A stretch of 64,000 nucleotides of DNA from Pelobates cultripes (Eukaryota > Chordata > Amphibia > Anura > Pelobatidae). The DNA lies in the NCBI GenBank assembly GCA_933207985.1, contig OW240915.1, positions 276,845,524 to 276,909,523 on the forward strand, in the 5' to 3' direction. Shown here in pieces: positions 34,871 through 47,002 of the stretch (positions are counted from its first letter, which is position 1; each line of letters starts with the position of its first letter). The notes beneath the pieces are model-generated. The model searched no databases and was not told the origin of the DNA. It saw nothing but the letters and a program-made list of their open reading frames with translations. Position numbers and translations under genes: made by a program.

Positions 34871-35883
34871 AAATTATGTTTTACTTAGGGAATAAACTAA
34901 ACCTAAGGACATACATGGCTTAATACTCTGTACTGTGTGAGATGGCTACACAAGTGTATTGTATGTGTTTTTGTATTATTCTACAAGAAAGTCATTAAGG
35001 CAAAGAATTAAGTAGATATGGGCTCACTGGACCTAGATAGATGCTGGCCAGGTCACACCTTTTTTTTATTATTATAATATATTTTGTTCAGATGAAACTA
35101 ATGAGACAAGGGCCCATCTGATGATCTTTTACATATTTCATCTTTAGGGGACTAAGGATAGGATGAAAGAAAAAAATGAATGGAAATTTCAGTTTTCTTT
35201 TCATTTCATCTGAAAACTAATGCAAAATCGACATTTAATGAACGAATGGTTCAGTTCCGAATTTTCTTTGGTTTCATTTGTTAATTTTTTTATTGTGCGT
35301 TAGAAGCTGTAGCCAATGACAGTACAGCAGTGAATGTTTTCTGTCACTAATCGTGTGACCGCAATCATGGACCAATCCTCATCATGCAGTGCTGGGAAGT
35401 TTTTTATTATCCAATCATTTGTCGATTTACTGCAAAAAATTAGACCAAGTCTAAGACTGCCCATCAGTTTTCTATCATTTCCTGATAATGGAAAACTGGA
35501 TGTGAGACAGTTAAGTTGGTTCAGGTTATCTTTTGAAAGAGCTAGTAGCTGGTGACAGAGTGATATAGAGAGATAGGACGTAGAAGAGATTGGAAATAAT
35601 CTTATCAGTAATTTCTAATTTATACGTGGTTTAAAACCACTGCAGATGTTTCCATTCTCCACTATCTAAATGTGATAACCAAATGAAAAGATATATAAAA
35701 TTTCTGCTGGACCAAAAATCTATACATTTGGAAATTAACCAAATGAAACAAACTTAAACTACTTGTACGTGCTGAAAAACTTAATGTGTGAAGAATGTGT
35801 CCTATTTTATTTGTAAAAAGTTCATATTTCAATAGAAATTGACACTTTTTAAAATAAATTATACCGATTACACCCCCCTGGCT

Positions 35884-36285
35884 TTTTTTAGATTCTTTAT
35901 TTTTTGTAGTGCATAGGTAGATATACAAAGCTCACATAGACATTTTTGCACAGGTACATACAATAGGTACAGATGTAGTATAAAATGTCAAAGTAAGGTA
36001 CTTTTTAAATTAATAAACAAGATAGAACACAGTGCTATCAGTCAACACCTAATAGATGATCAGAGTAGAATGTGAAGCAAAGCACTTGGTGTTTAAATTA
36101 GCAGAGAGTATGTAATCAAGAGAAATCAAAAGTTAATATACAGGATGCTGGAAAACAACTGAATACAATTAACATGTAAAACACAAATAAGCTGATAACA
36201 CTGCTGCACTAGACATGTGAGTAGAAAACATTCTTGGTAAACAACACATAGAAAATATAAAATGAGGATGCTTAGAAGGAAGCTA
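35884..36285 (-). mobile_element. 5'-truncated 3' end of the L1-type family
   Basis: Starting at a T run, 'attctttattttttgtagtg' followed by 'cata' and later 'aggtacatacaa' match the 3' end of the element at 26154-29414 in the same minus orientation. No ORF1 remains. Left of it are stem-poor AT sequences. Right boundary approximate. Confidence 0.55.
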
Positions 36286-36289
36286 AACA

Positions 36290-37250
36290 CCGTATGGCAC
36301 TTATGTAGTAGGCCCTCATGTGAATGGGACCTGTTGTTCAGCCCACTCTCTTATTTGGTAAGCTCTGAGCATACTTGAATTGTCCTCTTGGGAAGTTGAC
36401 ATGACTGTGGCTGTGCAGGGCACCCCTCCAGCCCCAGACTCATACAAAGGCTTGCTCCTCGTCACCATGGACCTAGGTTTCACAAAGTTCAGGACCTTCC
36501 TAGCCAGGAGGTTATGGAAGTGCCAGACAATGCTATTTTTGCTGGAGTTTCTGCTTCCAATGTGATTGGTGTCATGTGGTCAATACGTGCTTGGTATGCA
36601 GCCTAGGTGGGTATACAGATCAAGGAACAGGAGCTTGTTGAATATATTCACCCTGAAGGGGTTCATCAGACCCTTGAGGTTCTCCCTGTCAGTTAGGTTA
36701 CTAAAATCATAGTGGGGGAGCTTCTGATCGTATCTCCAACTGGGCCTAGAAGTATTGCCACCAGTTTCAGCAGAGAACACCCAATAAAGTTGCATGTATC
36801 TCTACAGCTCAGTGACAAGCTCTGCCTCACTGGACAAAACCCATCGGCCATCTTGTGCTTGTGTTCAGGGAAGTAATTGGAGGCATCCTCATTAGTTTGA
36901 GGAGTTATAGAGGTCAGGGGAGGGTAGGAGTAGAGTCGATCTGCTCAGTTGACTTGTTAGCGGTAAAATCAGATCGGCTGCCTTTCCACAGCCTAGTTGC
37001 CCATGGGCCTCATCATGCCGCCACAGTCTCCAAGTAACCAGGTGGTGTGTCTGTAGATTTGTCACAGCACCCACAGTGTAGGTACTGTGTGATGGTGGTG
37101 ATAGCTGCGTTTTAATCGGGGATATTTTCCAAAATAGGTAATATATGCGGGAGCTCGCTCAACACGCATTTGATCTGTTCAAAGACCAGGCTCTGCCCCC
37201 ACCCCCACTGGATTTCCATGTAGACAACTGGTCCTGTTACTTCCTGGTTT
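36290..37250. other. Unclassified, moderately GC-rich segment
   Basis: A minus-strand open frame at 36580-36795 encodes a helix-poor peptide with NLTDRENLKGLMNPF and NIFNKLLFLDLYTHLG. I do not recognise a family. Upstream and downstream frames are short. It may be an old retroelement, but nothing decisive is visible. There are no splice signals consistent with the host gene. Confidence 0.3.
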
Positions 37251-37599
37251 AGTTAGCTAAGTTACACTGAACTCAATAGACAGCAATTGCCCAGAGCACC
37301 TGCCTTGCACAGACTTCTTATTGTGCTGAGTTGGGAACTCTGTGATTGAACAGTCTCATAAAGCCTGGATTGGATTAGAAGAGGAGGGCTTGCAAAGGCA
37401 GCAGACACAAGATCTGCCGCTCTAAGGGTATTGCAGTGATGTGTCGATGTCAAGGCCTCCTGCAATACATCTCCTAACTGCCAAGCCACCCGCTTCTGGG
37501 TTGCCCCACGTGGCGCCCCGCAGTGCAGCAGAGCATCGGAAGCCATCAGGCAGGCTTCTGATGCTCTGCCTGTGTGCTGAGTGCCTTGAGGCACTCAAA

Positions 37600-38740
37600 T
37601 AAAAAAATAATAAATAAGGACTTTTAGCTCCCAGAGAACCCAATACACCTGTATATGGTTGGTATCACTGTATTCAGGAAATGTTGCTGAACACATATTG
37701 GGGTGTTATTTGGCAGTAACACATAACAGGAGCTGATAATCCGTGCCTAAAGTAGAATGTGTGTAAAAAATAAAAGACATGACTACCCAAAAGTTTGACA
37801 AAGACTGGTGGTAAAATTAAAAGTGTTAAATTATGACTATTTGAAATACCCTAGGGTGTCTACTTTTCAAACATATATGGTTTGATGGGGGTAAATTACA
37901 TTGGCCGGCTTCAAAAATGTCCCAAGTAGGACATGAGTGCATAATGACCAGCTGTGAAAATTACAAGTTGGAAAACTGGAATGCACACCCTCCAAATGAG
38001 GTCTTTTAGCCCTTAGAGAACCCGAGACACCTATACATAGGTTGTATCACTGTACTTAGGAGATGTTGCTAGACACATATTAGGGTGTTCTTTATCAGTA
38101 ACCCTTAAAGTTTTCAGTACATGTATTCTTAAATTGCTATGTGTGTTTTTTTGGCATAGATTGGTGGTAAAATGGTTGCATGAAAAGAGTCAAAATACCC
38201 CAAATGTAATACCTTAGGTTGTCTTCTTTTAAAAAATATATACATGTGCAGGGTTATTCAGGCATTCCTGACAGATATCAGTGTTACAATGTAACTTTAG
38301 TTAATTTTGAAAAACAAAAATGGTTTGGAAAAAGCAAAGTTCTACTTGTACTTATTACCCTATAACTTGCAGAAAAAAAAACTAAGAACATGTTAACATT
38401 GGATATTTATAAACTCATGACACAATTTAGAGACTATTGAGCATGGGTGTTTTTTGGCGGTTGAAGATATGGAACAGATTTTGTGGGTCAAATTTAGAAA
38501 AAGTTTTTTTTTTTTTTTTAATATTTCATCATATTTTATAATTTTTTTATAGTAAATTATATGATATCATGAAAATAATGGTATCTTTAAAAAGACCATT
38601 TAATGTCGAGAAAAACTGTATATAATATGTGTAAATGAGTAAGAGGAAAATTACAGCTAAACACAAACATCGCAGAAATTTAAAAACAGCACTGGTCCTT
38701 AACGGTAAGAAAATTGAAAAACGGTCTGGTCACTAAGGGG
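37600..38740. mobile_element. Second large piggyBac-type relative (reverse orientation)
   Basis: The right end TGGTCACTAAGGGG followed by TTAA (38741-38744) is the reverse of the left end at 17637. Interior motifs such as 'tgctgaacacatattggggt', 'gtgttatttggcagtaac' and 'aaataccctagggtgtctac' echo the internal inverted segments of the 17637-19760 element. 'tcactgtattcagga' and 'tcactgtacttaggag' show an internal tandem of about 365 bp. The left boundary is not defined; 37260-37600 (GC-rich) may belong to it. Confidence 0.5.
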
Positions 38741-38894
38741 TTAATTCACTGGTTAAATGGGTGATTTAGCAATACCAACAGAAAGAGCAAAAGTGGTGTA
38801 AAATGTGCACATAGAGTTCTAATGTATGCAATTATTTAGTCTCTGTCTTACGTGCTACCCATCTGTATTTAATTTATAAAATTGTCTTTTTTAG

Positions 38895-38978
38895 GTTAAT
38901 AACAGAGATCAAATCTCAATGCAACTTAAGACAGAATTGAAAACATCACAGGAGAAATATTTTGGCTGTCAGGAAGAG
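38895..38978 (+). CDS. Coiled-coil protein gene, internal exon E7 (84 nt, 28 codons)
   Basis: Acceptor tgtcttttttag and an optimal donor GAG|GTAAGC bound a phase-0 exon. The 28 residues start VNNRDQISMQLKTELKTSQE and end KYFGCQEE. It aligns gap-free with E5 and carries the same Tyr22-x-x-Cys25-x-x-Glu28 ending. Four heptads. It lies only 478 bases upstream of E8, the tightest spacing in the gene. Confidence 0.77.
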
Positions 38979-39456
38979 GTAAGCCCATAAGATGTTTTGA
39001 CCGAAATGCACATTTGCAGAGATTTCTTATTTTCCACACCAAGTCAACTCAGTAACCCAGCTATACCCTAATCGTTTACTTATTCTTATCCTTCGTATTC
39101 CCTTCCTCCTTGTACGCATGTTTATCCTATCTTTTGTTAATGTCTGAATATTGAATATTGACATATTTATACCATGCCACGTGTAATACATTTTTAGCTA
39201 TACAGTGTGCTGCACTAAAAGTACATTGTTAGATCATATAATTTGGGAAATGTGGTAAAAGTATTTATTTTCTGTTTTATGATTCATCAAAACAGAAAGC
39301 ATTCTAAACAGTGAATTTTGTTGTGATGACAATCTGCTTCTGCAACGTAGTCTGTAAAATTACGTTTGGCTATTTTGTCCTAAATTCAGTTGTTAGTGCA
39401 CCACAACCTTTTGTTTACTCAATAATGAATTAATGTCGCTTATGTTTTCTTTACAG

Positions 39457-39624
39457 TTGAGAATGCAAGAGGAAGAGGTCACAAGGCTGCAGCAGAAGTC
39501 AAAATGTTTGCAGACGGAAACCCGTGAACTATGGGAAAAATGCAATAAGCAGGAAGATCAACTAAGTCAAACTGAAAAAGCAAAACAGCAACTTTTGCAC
39601 GATCAAGAAATTAATCTGGGACAG
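39457..39624 (+). CDS. Coiled-coil protein gene, internal exon E8 (168 nt, 56 codons)
   Basis: Strong acceptor (ttttctttacag) and donor CAG|GTATGG. The 56 residues begin LRMQEEEVTRLQQKSKCLQT and end QEINLGQ, rich in Gln, Glu, Lys and Leu, with no Pro and a single Gly next to the C-terminal Gln. Same length as E3 and E6. With E7 it forms the second 84+168 unit. Predicted coiled coil; function unknown. Confidence 0.8.
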
Positions 39625-41436
39625 GTATGGAGGGATACATTTGCAAGATTCACAGAAGTACTCAGCTAAGAATTTCCATGAATTCCTGTATAGGAAACAT
39701 CCAAGTATAAATACAAACAAAAAACATATGATGGTTTATCATGCTTGTGGAAGGGGAACTATTCAAGCTAGTAAAACATAATTGTTAAAGAACAATTCAT
39801 CAACAGCCATGGTGTTCCATAAATTTGAGATTTGTAACAGTTGTTTGAAGCAGTCATGAACAATGTACACAGTCGAAAACCATTTGCAGGCAAAATTTAA
39901 AATTTTCAGTCATCTGTACAATTTTCCATTATGCAGGCTTCACATTCATCAAATTAAATAATAACAACATGCAAGTTAAGTTGACAGGTTGGCAGAGTGG
40001 TTTAAAGAATTAAAGTTTTCAGCGTTTGTTCTTCCCAGATCTATAAATGTTCTGGATTTTTCAAATAGACAGTTGGGATCAAATGCCATATATACATTTC
40101 CAGTGCATTTTTAACAGTGATGAGATAATCTCTGAAATACAGTATGAAATTATTTTCACATTGGTAAATACTTTCATAAGAACAACCTTAGTATTCTGGA
40201 CATAAATTATTTTGCTAGCTGCAAAGTTTTAGTTAAGCCTGTGCGTGCGTGCGTGCGTGCGTGCGTGTGTTAATATGTATATATAATGCACATATATAAA
40301 TGCTTCATTGCCTGAAAAACACATTGCAGAAACATGATTGCACACTTTTATATATGTAATTTATTTCTTAGAAAATAAATGTGTGGTTAATAATATCATA
40401 ATTTAACTTCCACAAAGATGTCTTTAGCTCCTCAATTTTTAGCAGTGCCCTCAATATATATTTAAAAATTGATTTTTTTTTTTTTACCATAACAAGCTTA
40501 AACGAAGACACATAAACTTATAAATGACTTCTACATAGTAGTTTAAGATAGTTTTACAAATTGGAAGCAGTGGACACATTCCAGCACACTGTTTTGAATA
40601 AGCAGGATGTGGCAAGCACGCAGTGATTTTTAGAATAAAAATTAGTATCTAAACAATAAGCTTCTATGTGCGTTTCTATAAAATCATGCATAAGAAATCA
40701 TCTCTTTGTCTTTGTCCTTCTGTCTTTTCCTTTCTTGTCTGGTCTCTTGTGTTTGTCCTCCCTGTGATTTATGCAGTCTAAGTTCTCCCCGTGATCTTTC
40801 CTTCCCATCCATCCTTCCTTTTTTTTTTTTCCAGGAGATGTATGCTCTATTTTTCACTACTCCATATTAGGAGTTCTCTGGTATCTGGCTTTTCAAAAGT
40901 ATATTTTTGCATTCATAAAGATAATTCAGAATGAACCCAGTTCAGATATGCTCAATGGTTCTCATGTTATTTTAAGACAGCATTTTACTGTTATTTTATT
41001 CAAATGTTCTGAACTATTTCCATACCTGTGTTGTCAAGATAACACAAAAAAACAGATCTGATGTTTGTAGACAAATGCATGACCTGATCCATTTTTAAAC
41101 TGTTTTCTAATGCCATGTTATATCACCTACTTAGGAAATAAGGTAGAGCTGTCCACTTTGGTATAATTGTATTCATTGATGGTAATTTTTTGGAAACTTT
41201 TAGGAAAGTTGGTAAGGGAAAAGTTTTGTTTTATGTCATTCACTTACTGCTGCTAAGCATTTAAATACATGTACTTTTCCAGACATTGATACTTTTATTT
41301 TGTCGGTTTTTAAGTGTAAAGATAACAATCTGTTGCTTATAATTTCGTGCACTTTATGTATAACCAGTTGTTCGATATCATTATGCATGACGCTATAGTA
41401 ATAATTTTTTTTCTTTCTTTCACTATAATCTTTAAG
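39625..41436 (+). other. Intron between E8 and E9; GTGC microsatellite
   Basis: The only clear structure in this 1.8-kb AT-rich intron is a GTGC tandem array (about 40240-40268). I saw no mobile element or RNA gene. Confidence 0.6.
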
Positions 41437-41679
41437 ATTCAGAACTTTATCACAACAGTAGAAAAATTACAGAAAGATTTGGATATTGCTAAACAAGTCC
41501 ATACTGCAGATTTAGAGCGATGGAACCAAAAGTCATCACTAATGCAAAAAGAATTTGTTCGCATCACTGAAGCACATCAAGAGGATCTGCAAAAGCTACA
41601 AGTATTCAAAGACAAAGTAGCTAGTCTTGAGATAAATTTAGAGAAGGCTGATTTTATTTATCATGAAGAAAAACAGAAG
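41437..41679 (+). CDS. Coiled-coil protein gene, internal exon E9 (243 nt, 81 codons)
   Basis: The exon opens after ctataatctttaag and closes at AAG|GTGGGG, a weak donor. It is phase 0, with 81 residues starting IQNFITTVEKLQKDLDIAKQ and ending YHEEKQK. The sequence is helical throughout, with regular core residues and a Trp-Asn at 29-30, and no Pro or Gly. A more convincing GT is not nearby. The reading frame stays open into the intron as far as 41709, so the exact 3' end is inferred from frame and from the flanking exon pattern. Confidence 0.75.
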
Positions 41680-42096
41680 GTGGGGAACATTTTATACAAC
41701 GTATTTTGATTTTATTGAATTAAAGATTTTAGTTTTTTTATATTTTTGAACAAAACTCACATAATTACTTGTGATTATTGCTTGAACATGTTTTAATATA
41801 GCAATTTGTTTAGTAATCATGCAAGAGCAATTTTAGGAACTGTGGCTTTCAGCCTGTGTATAACACATACATACTGACCTGTGTGCTGTAATATATCATA
41901 TGATACTCTTTTATTTTATTAAGACTAAGACAACAATAGTTTTCTGACTATTCATTTTTTTTTTATTGGAGTTGGACCTCTATTACATGCTTTAGTCAGA
42001 CAATTATATCCTGCAAAGCCTGGTTCAGGATTTGTAGAGCAAAATTTAGAAACACCATAACTGTTGACTGCTGGAGTCCCTTGAAGACAGGGTTGG

Positions 42097-42714
42097 TGTC
42101 ACAATGCTGTTACCCTTACACAGAGGAAAGAGGATAGCCACAAAGTGAGGGCCCAAAAGCTGTATTATCATGCCTTAGAGTGGCTGACATTACATATTAC
42201 AAGAAAGAATCAAAGTCAGAAATAGCCGAGGTTAGGAAACAGAAATACAGATACACGAAAAACAAGCCATGTCATGATAATAGAAATAAACAGGACAATA
42301 AACGAGACAGGTCAATATATCAGACATATACAGGTCAATATACAAGCCAGGTCAGCACTGTAACTAAACAGAAACCATGATAGGGCAATGTGTAAGAGCC
42401 TAAACAGGCCTTAAATAGGTTCACATGTGATCTGATTGGTGCATGTCACCACTGTGATTCCAAACAGCATAAGGTCGCCTAAATGATGTTGCCCCTTTAA
42501 GGACAGGTGTGATGTCATAGTATTTAAACCTATTTATGGACGCTTCCTTAGAGCAGGCAGTGACTGAACATATGTTCAGCTTGGTGCCGGTGAATGCAAA
42601 GGAACTATTCACCGGTACCTAAAGGCTAAGTATCTTTCCCCCCTGTAGGTCTCTAGCCACAAGGCCACATGGAGCAGTCGGGCCTCGCAGCTAGAGGGGA
42701 GCTTTATCGTCACA
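42097..42714. mobile_element. Possible solo LTR-like repeat
   Basis: Ends TGTCACAAT and ATCGTCACA give imperfect inverted TG...CA termini over 618 bp. The flanking five bases (GTTGG and GTATC) do not match, so a target duplication is not supported. Interior blocks such as 'acaggtcaatatacaagcca' recur imperfectly, and it resembles in style the LTR at 27266. The class is tentative. Confidence 0.35.
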
Positions 42715-42784
42715 GTATCTTCACTGTTGGAAACCATTGACATAGACAGAAATATTATCACCAGTGCAGAGCTAACCTTTTAAA

Positions 42785-45172
42785 AGAGCTACTTGCTTAT
42801 TAAATCCTCTCCCAAGGTTAAAATAACTAGGTCCTTCAAAAAATTTAATCTTGAATCCTTTTTAAATGACATCAAGAATCTCTCATGGCACAGAGTAAAC
42901 ATTATCCCAGATCTAGACTGTGCTGTTGAATACTTTCAGTCTGAACTCCTACAAATTTGGAATTTGCATGCCCCGCTGCGTAAGGTGAGGGTAAAAGGAG
43001 CACATATGAACTGGATCACAGCTGACCTCATCCAAATGTACCAGTTTCGGGATTCTTTGTGGTCAAAGTTTAAGCGTACTGGCTCTATGAATGATCACGG
43101 TGCATATAGACAATGGCGAAATATATGCACAAAACAGACAAAACTGGCCAAGGCCCAATATTTCTATGAAAATCTGAACAGTAACATCTCAAACCCTAGA
43201 AACTTTTGGAAAGTCATAAACTACAAACTCCCCCAATCCACTCCCAACCCTCCACTGTCAAAGTGGGTAACCAAACCCTGCAACTTCCCTTAGATGTAGC
43301 AAATGCCTTTAACAATTATTTTGTCAGATGCTCTACTGCCCTGATTGCCAAGCTAATAAATGACACGCATCCTGAAACTACAAATGTGGATCAGGCCCCA
43401 CTAAATTTGCAAAGACCCAATATAGATAAGTTTAATTTTAGACCTGTACCTGTTAGTGTCATTAAAAAACCATCTTAATAATCTAAAAATGAAAAACCAG
43501 TCCGGACCTGATCAAATCCCAGCAATGCTGTTGAAGCTCAGTGCGCCGGCAATTGCTAAACCCGTCTCAACTCTAATTAACAAATCCTTGGTGTTTGGAT
43601 ACATACCCAAACTTTGGAAGACTGCAAGAGTAGTGCCTATCCATAAAAGTGGTGACACTACTTTGGTTTCTAACTATTGCCCAATATCATTGCTCCCGGT
43701 ATTGTCAAAAATCTTAGAAAAATGTGTCCATACGCAATTTTGTGAGTGCTACCAACAATTAAACTATTTGACCCCTGATCAATCGGGCTTTTGCCAGAAT
43801 CACTCCACTACAACTGCCCTCCTAAAAGTTTGCAATGACATCCAAACTGGCATGGAACAAGGAGCCCTAACTGGAGCTATTTTCCTTGATTTTGCTAAGG
43901 CCTTTGACACAGTAGACCACGACATTCTACTGCACAAACTCGAAAACTCAGGTATTGGTTCTCTAAACTGGTTTTGATCGTATGTATCGGATCGCTCGCA
44001 ATATGTGTCCATTTCTGACAGTGACTCCCTCCCTCTCCCAGTCACGTGTGGTGTTCCCCAGGGTTCCATTCTCGGCCCCCTACTATATACATTATTTATA
44101 AATGATCTTCCTAATGTCTGCCAATCCTCAAATGTACACATGTACGCAGATGACACGGTAATCTATGCGAGCAAATACAATCTACTGCAACTTGAGGCTT
44201 TGCTCCAAGACCAGTTTACAGAGGTAGAAAAGTGGATCGCAAAAAACAAACTCTTCCTGAACACTGACAAAACTGTCACAATGATCTTTGGAACAGTACC
44301 TAAATTACACAAATTACACAATTCCCACCTATCCATCAAAACAAATTCAAATGGCACACTGACCGCAGTCCACTCTTTCAAATACTTGGGTATGATATTA
44401 GACCCCAATCTATCTTTTGGCCTTCACATAGAAAAGCTTGCATCTAAACTTTATCCAAAATTAGGTGCCCTGTACAGAAACAAAGCCTGCCTAAGCCCTA
44501 CAGTAAAGGAAAATATTGTACAGCAAATGCTGATGCCAATCATTGATTATGGGGATGTAGTATATGCGTCTGCATCGCAATCCCACATTAATAAACTCAA
44601 CACATTGTATAACTCATTCTGCCAATTTGTGCTACAATGTAATTACAGGACCCATCATTGTGACCTGCTAAAGGAACTAAACTGGCTATCACTGGAATCC
44701 AGACGCACCCTTCATCTTTCCAGCCTTGTTTTTAAGAGCTTTTATGGGAAACTCCCACCCTACCTGAACAAAATGCTTTCCCCAGCTGTTCCCACTTTCT
44801 ATAAGCTCCGATCCAGTACAAGCACTTTACTTAGTCTACCTCAATACAAAAAGAAAGCGGCCTGATCCTCCTTCTCCTACAGAGCACCGCAATTGTGGAA
44901 CGACCTCCCGCACAATTTAAAATCTTCCCTAAGCCTAAAGTCATTTAAGAGATCTCTCTCTACATACCTCAAAACAGAATGCACGTGTCATGGTATATAT
45001 TTCCTGCCTGTTCTATGTTAAATTTTGTATATATTGTGTATTAATATTGTTTTTGTATTTTGTTGTACCTAATGTAACAATGCAATGATTTGTGGACCCA
45101 GGACATACTTGAAAACGAGAGAAATCTCAATGTATCTTTCCTGGTAAAATATTTTATAAATAAATATTAATT
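42785..45172 (+). pseudogene. L2-like LINE, reverse transcriptase region, recently active
   Basis: Open stretches in three frames give the polymerase order. A pre-RT region includes NNLKMKNQSGPDQIPAMLLK. RT follows with RVVPIHKSGDTTLVSNYCPI, LDFAKAFDTVDHDILLHKLE, VPQGSILGPLLYTLFINDLP, the catalytic MYADDTVIYA, then DPNLSFGLHIEKLASK. The C-terminal part runs to RAPQLWNDLPHNLKS. The endonuclease is absent (5' truncation). Frameshifts near 43290 and 43470, a TGA at about 43975 and a TGA at about 44863 disable it. The 3' end is 'tttataaataaat'. Other copies: 60030-60140 and 63060-64000, both minus. Confidence 0.85.
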
Positions 45173-45602
45173 GCATTGTAAAAAAAAATCAACCTATTTA
45201 TATTCATTTATATCTGTGAAAATTCACATATGCAATATACAGACCATAGAAATGGTTGGGCAACCACTTTTTTAAATGATGGCAACCATTGTCATCAAAT
45301 TATTATTGACACTAGTCTGCCTACTTTATTGTTAGATGAATTTCATCAAGTATATTTCCCTAGATGGAGGGAGACATAAGGTAGGAATACCAGAAAACCA
45401 GGCTTAGGGTTTTTGAGAATTACTTTAATGCTTACGTATCTTTATGAAGGCTATTGGTTTGGAATCTCTGCCGATTTAAAAAGAAAATTACATTTACATT
45501 TTAGACCAAAATAAATGTTACAGAATGTAAATAGTTGTACATATTCTACAACATACTACACTAGTAAGCTCGAGTCAACTTTCCATGCATTTACTTTTTT
45601 AG

Positions 45603-45833
45603 GTGGCGGGAGAGAAAGAAGTAACTGAAAAGCAAAAGGCCAAAATTGCACACTTAATGGAGCGTATAAAAACTATTGAACAAAAGATTGTACAGAGCTG
45701 TGGTGAGACCAAAACATGTGAATCATCTCTAGAGTTATACAAAAAGAAATATCGTGCCTGCATTGATGCCATTAAATCTCTGGAAAAACTTGTGGAAAGT
45801 CTACAGAAAGAAGTAAAAGAATCAGCCACTGAG
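45603..45833 (+). CDS. Coiled-coil protein gene, internal exon E10 (231 nt, 77 codons)
   Basis: Acceptor gcatttacttttttag and donor GAG|GTATGA. The 77 residues start VAGEKEVTEKQKAKIAHLME and end KEVKESATE, eleven heptads. YKKKYRACIDAIKSLEK repeats the Tyr-x-x-Cys motif. The length equals 84+147, the sizes of E1 and E2, and the sequence after residue 28 (IVQSCGE...) aligns loosely with E2 around Lys-Tyr, so this may be a fused exon pair. It is the last exon seen; the gene continues beyond the window because no stop precedes the donor. Confidence 0.8.
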
Positions 45834-45868
45834 GTATGATAGATGTTCCATTATTCTTATTCACATAA

Positions 45869-46008
45869 TGCGGGGGTAGGCAACCTTTGGCACTCCAAAT
45901 GTTCTAGACCTCATCTCCATTGGTTCTATGCCAGTATTATGACTGTAAGAGCATTATGGGAGATGTAGTCCACAAGATCTGGAGTGTCAAAAATTACCTA
46001 CCGCTGCC
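45869..46008. mobile_element. Palindromic MITE, family D, copy 1
   Basis: The inverted ends 'ggtaggcaacctttggcact' and (reverse complement) 'ggtaatttttgacactccag' surround 'gcattatgggagatgtagtc'. A second copy is at 48965-49079 ('ggcacttcagatgttttgga', 'cattatgggggatgtagtcc'). No coding. hAT-like class is only a guess. Confidence 0.55.
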
Positions 46009-47002
46009 CTAAAGGAAACCATAAAACGTTCACCTGTATGAATATTTCCCTCCACCCTGAAGTAACATCAACCTTTGAATGTTATCGATCCATATTTCGT
46101 TGCATTTTCCTTTCCACTTATTATCTATTTTTAGACAAATTAGCCTCTCACTTGTGACATTCTTGGTCAAACAGCAAACTGGTTAATTTGTACCCTTTGA
46201 TCGGCTCACTCTCTTGCTCCAAGTTCCCATGCTTACCTCAGATTCTCTCTTGAACCAGTAGCTTTCCCTTTCACAGATTAAGATCTCCATAGACCTCTGG
46301 GATACATCGGTCACGTGACCTGTGGCTCTACTTGTACAGAAAGGTTACCAAACTCAAATATAACTAAAGTTAAATTGCTATAGACCCAATATTCTCTATA
46401 TCCTACTTAAATCTTCATTATTTATTTATAAAGGTACAAAGCATATTTACACTTACTCATAGTTTTATTTTCACAATTAGGCTGGATATGTCTTGTTTTG
46501 TAGAAGGCCAGCCTTGTATTTTTTTTTAGCCGTGAGCAATAGTAATAGTGAGTAAAGTGTACAACAAAAAAACTAAATAATAAGAATAATGCAACCACAG
46601 TAAAACCAAGGCTGCTTCCTTACCCCACAGCTGCACAATTCTATGGTCAATTTTCTTCACTTGTTTTTAATGAGGGCAGCACTTCTTCTGCTGTCTCTCA
46701 AGGGACACCATCACAAACCAAGCTTATTGTTTTGTTACATTATATGCATGTTTTTTTTTTAAGTTCTTGTATTTTTTAGACAAGAAAATATTTTATTGGC
46801 AAGTATAAAATTTTTTTTTTTATTAGACACAATGTATTTGTTAGAACATATAATTATATGTGTGTATTATTGGTTCTAAACTTTCATTTAGGAAAGGTGG
46901 ATAGTTGGGACTAAACATTCACACTCATAGTTTTTTCATTTGGATATTTATATTGTAGATATTTAGACTTAATAGGACTTTAACTATATTGTGAGTACAG
47001 AG

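Noticed and set aside
42092..42750. Using the GTTGG at 42092 and at about 42725 as a target duplication for the LTR-like repeat
   Set aside because: The second GTTGG does not directly follow a CA terminus, so it is probably coincidence.
102..45833. Naming the host gene PMFBP1 (or a specific CCDC gene)
   Set aside because: The overall character fits, but I could not confirm identity from memory and coiled coils resemble each other. A protein search with the joined 519 codons would decide: a best reciprocal hit with matching exon sizes would support it.
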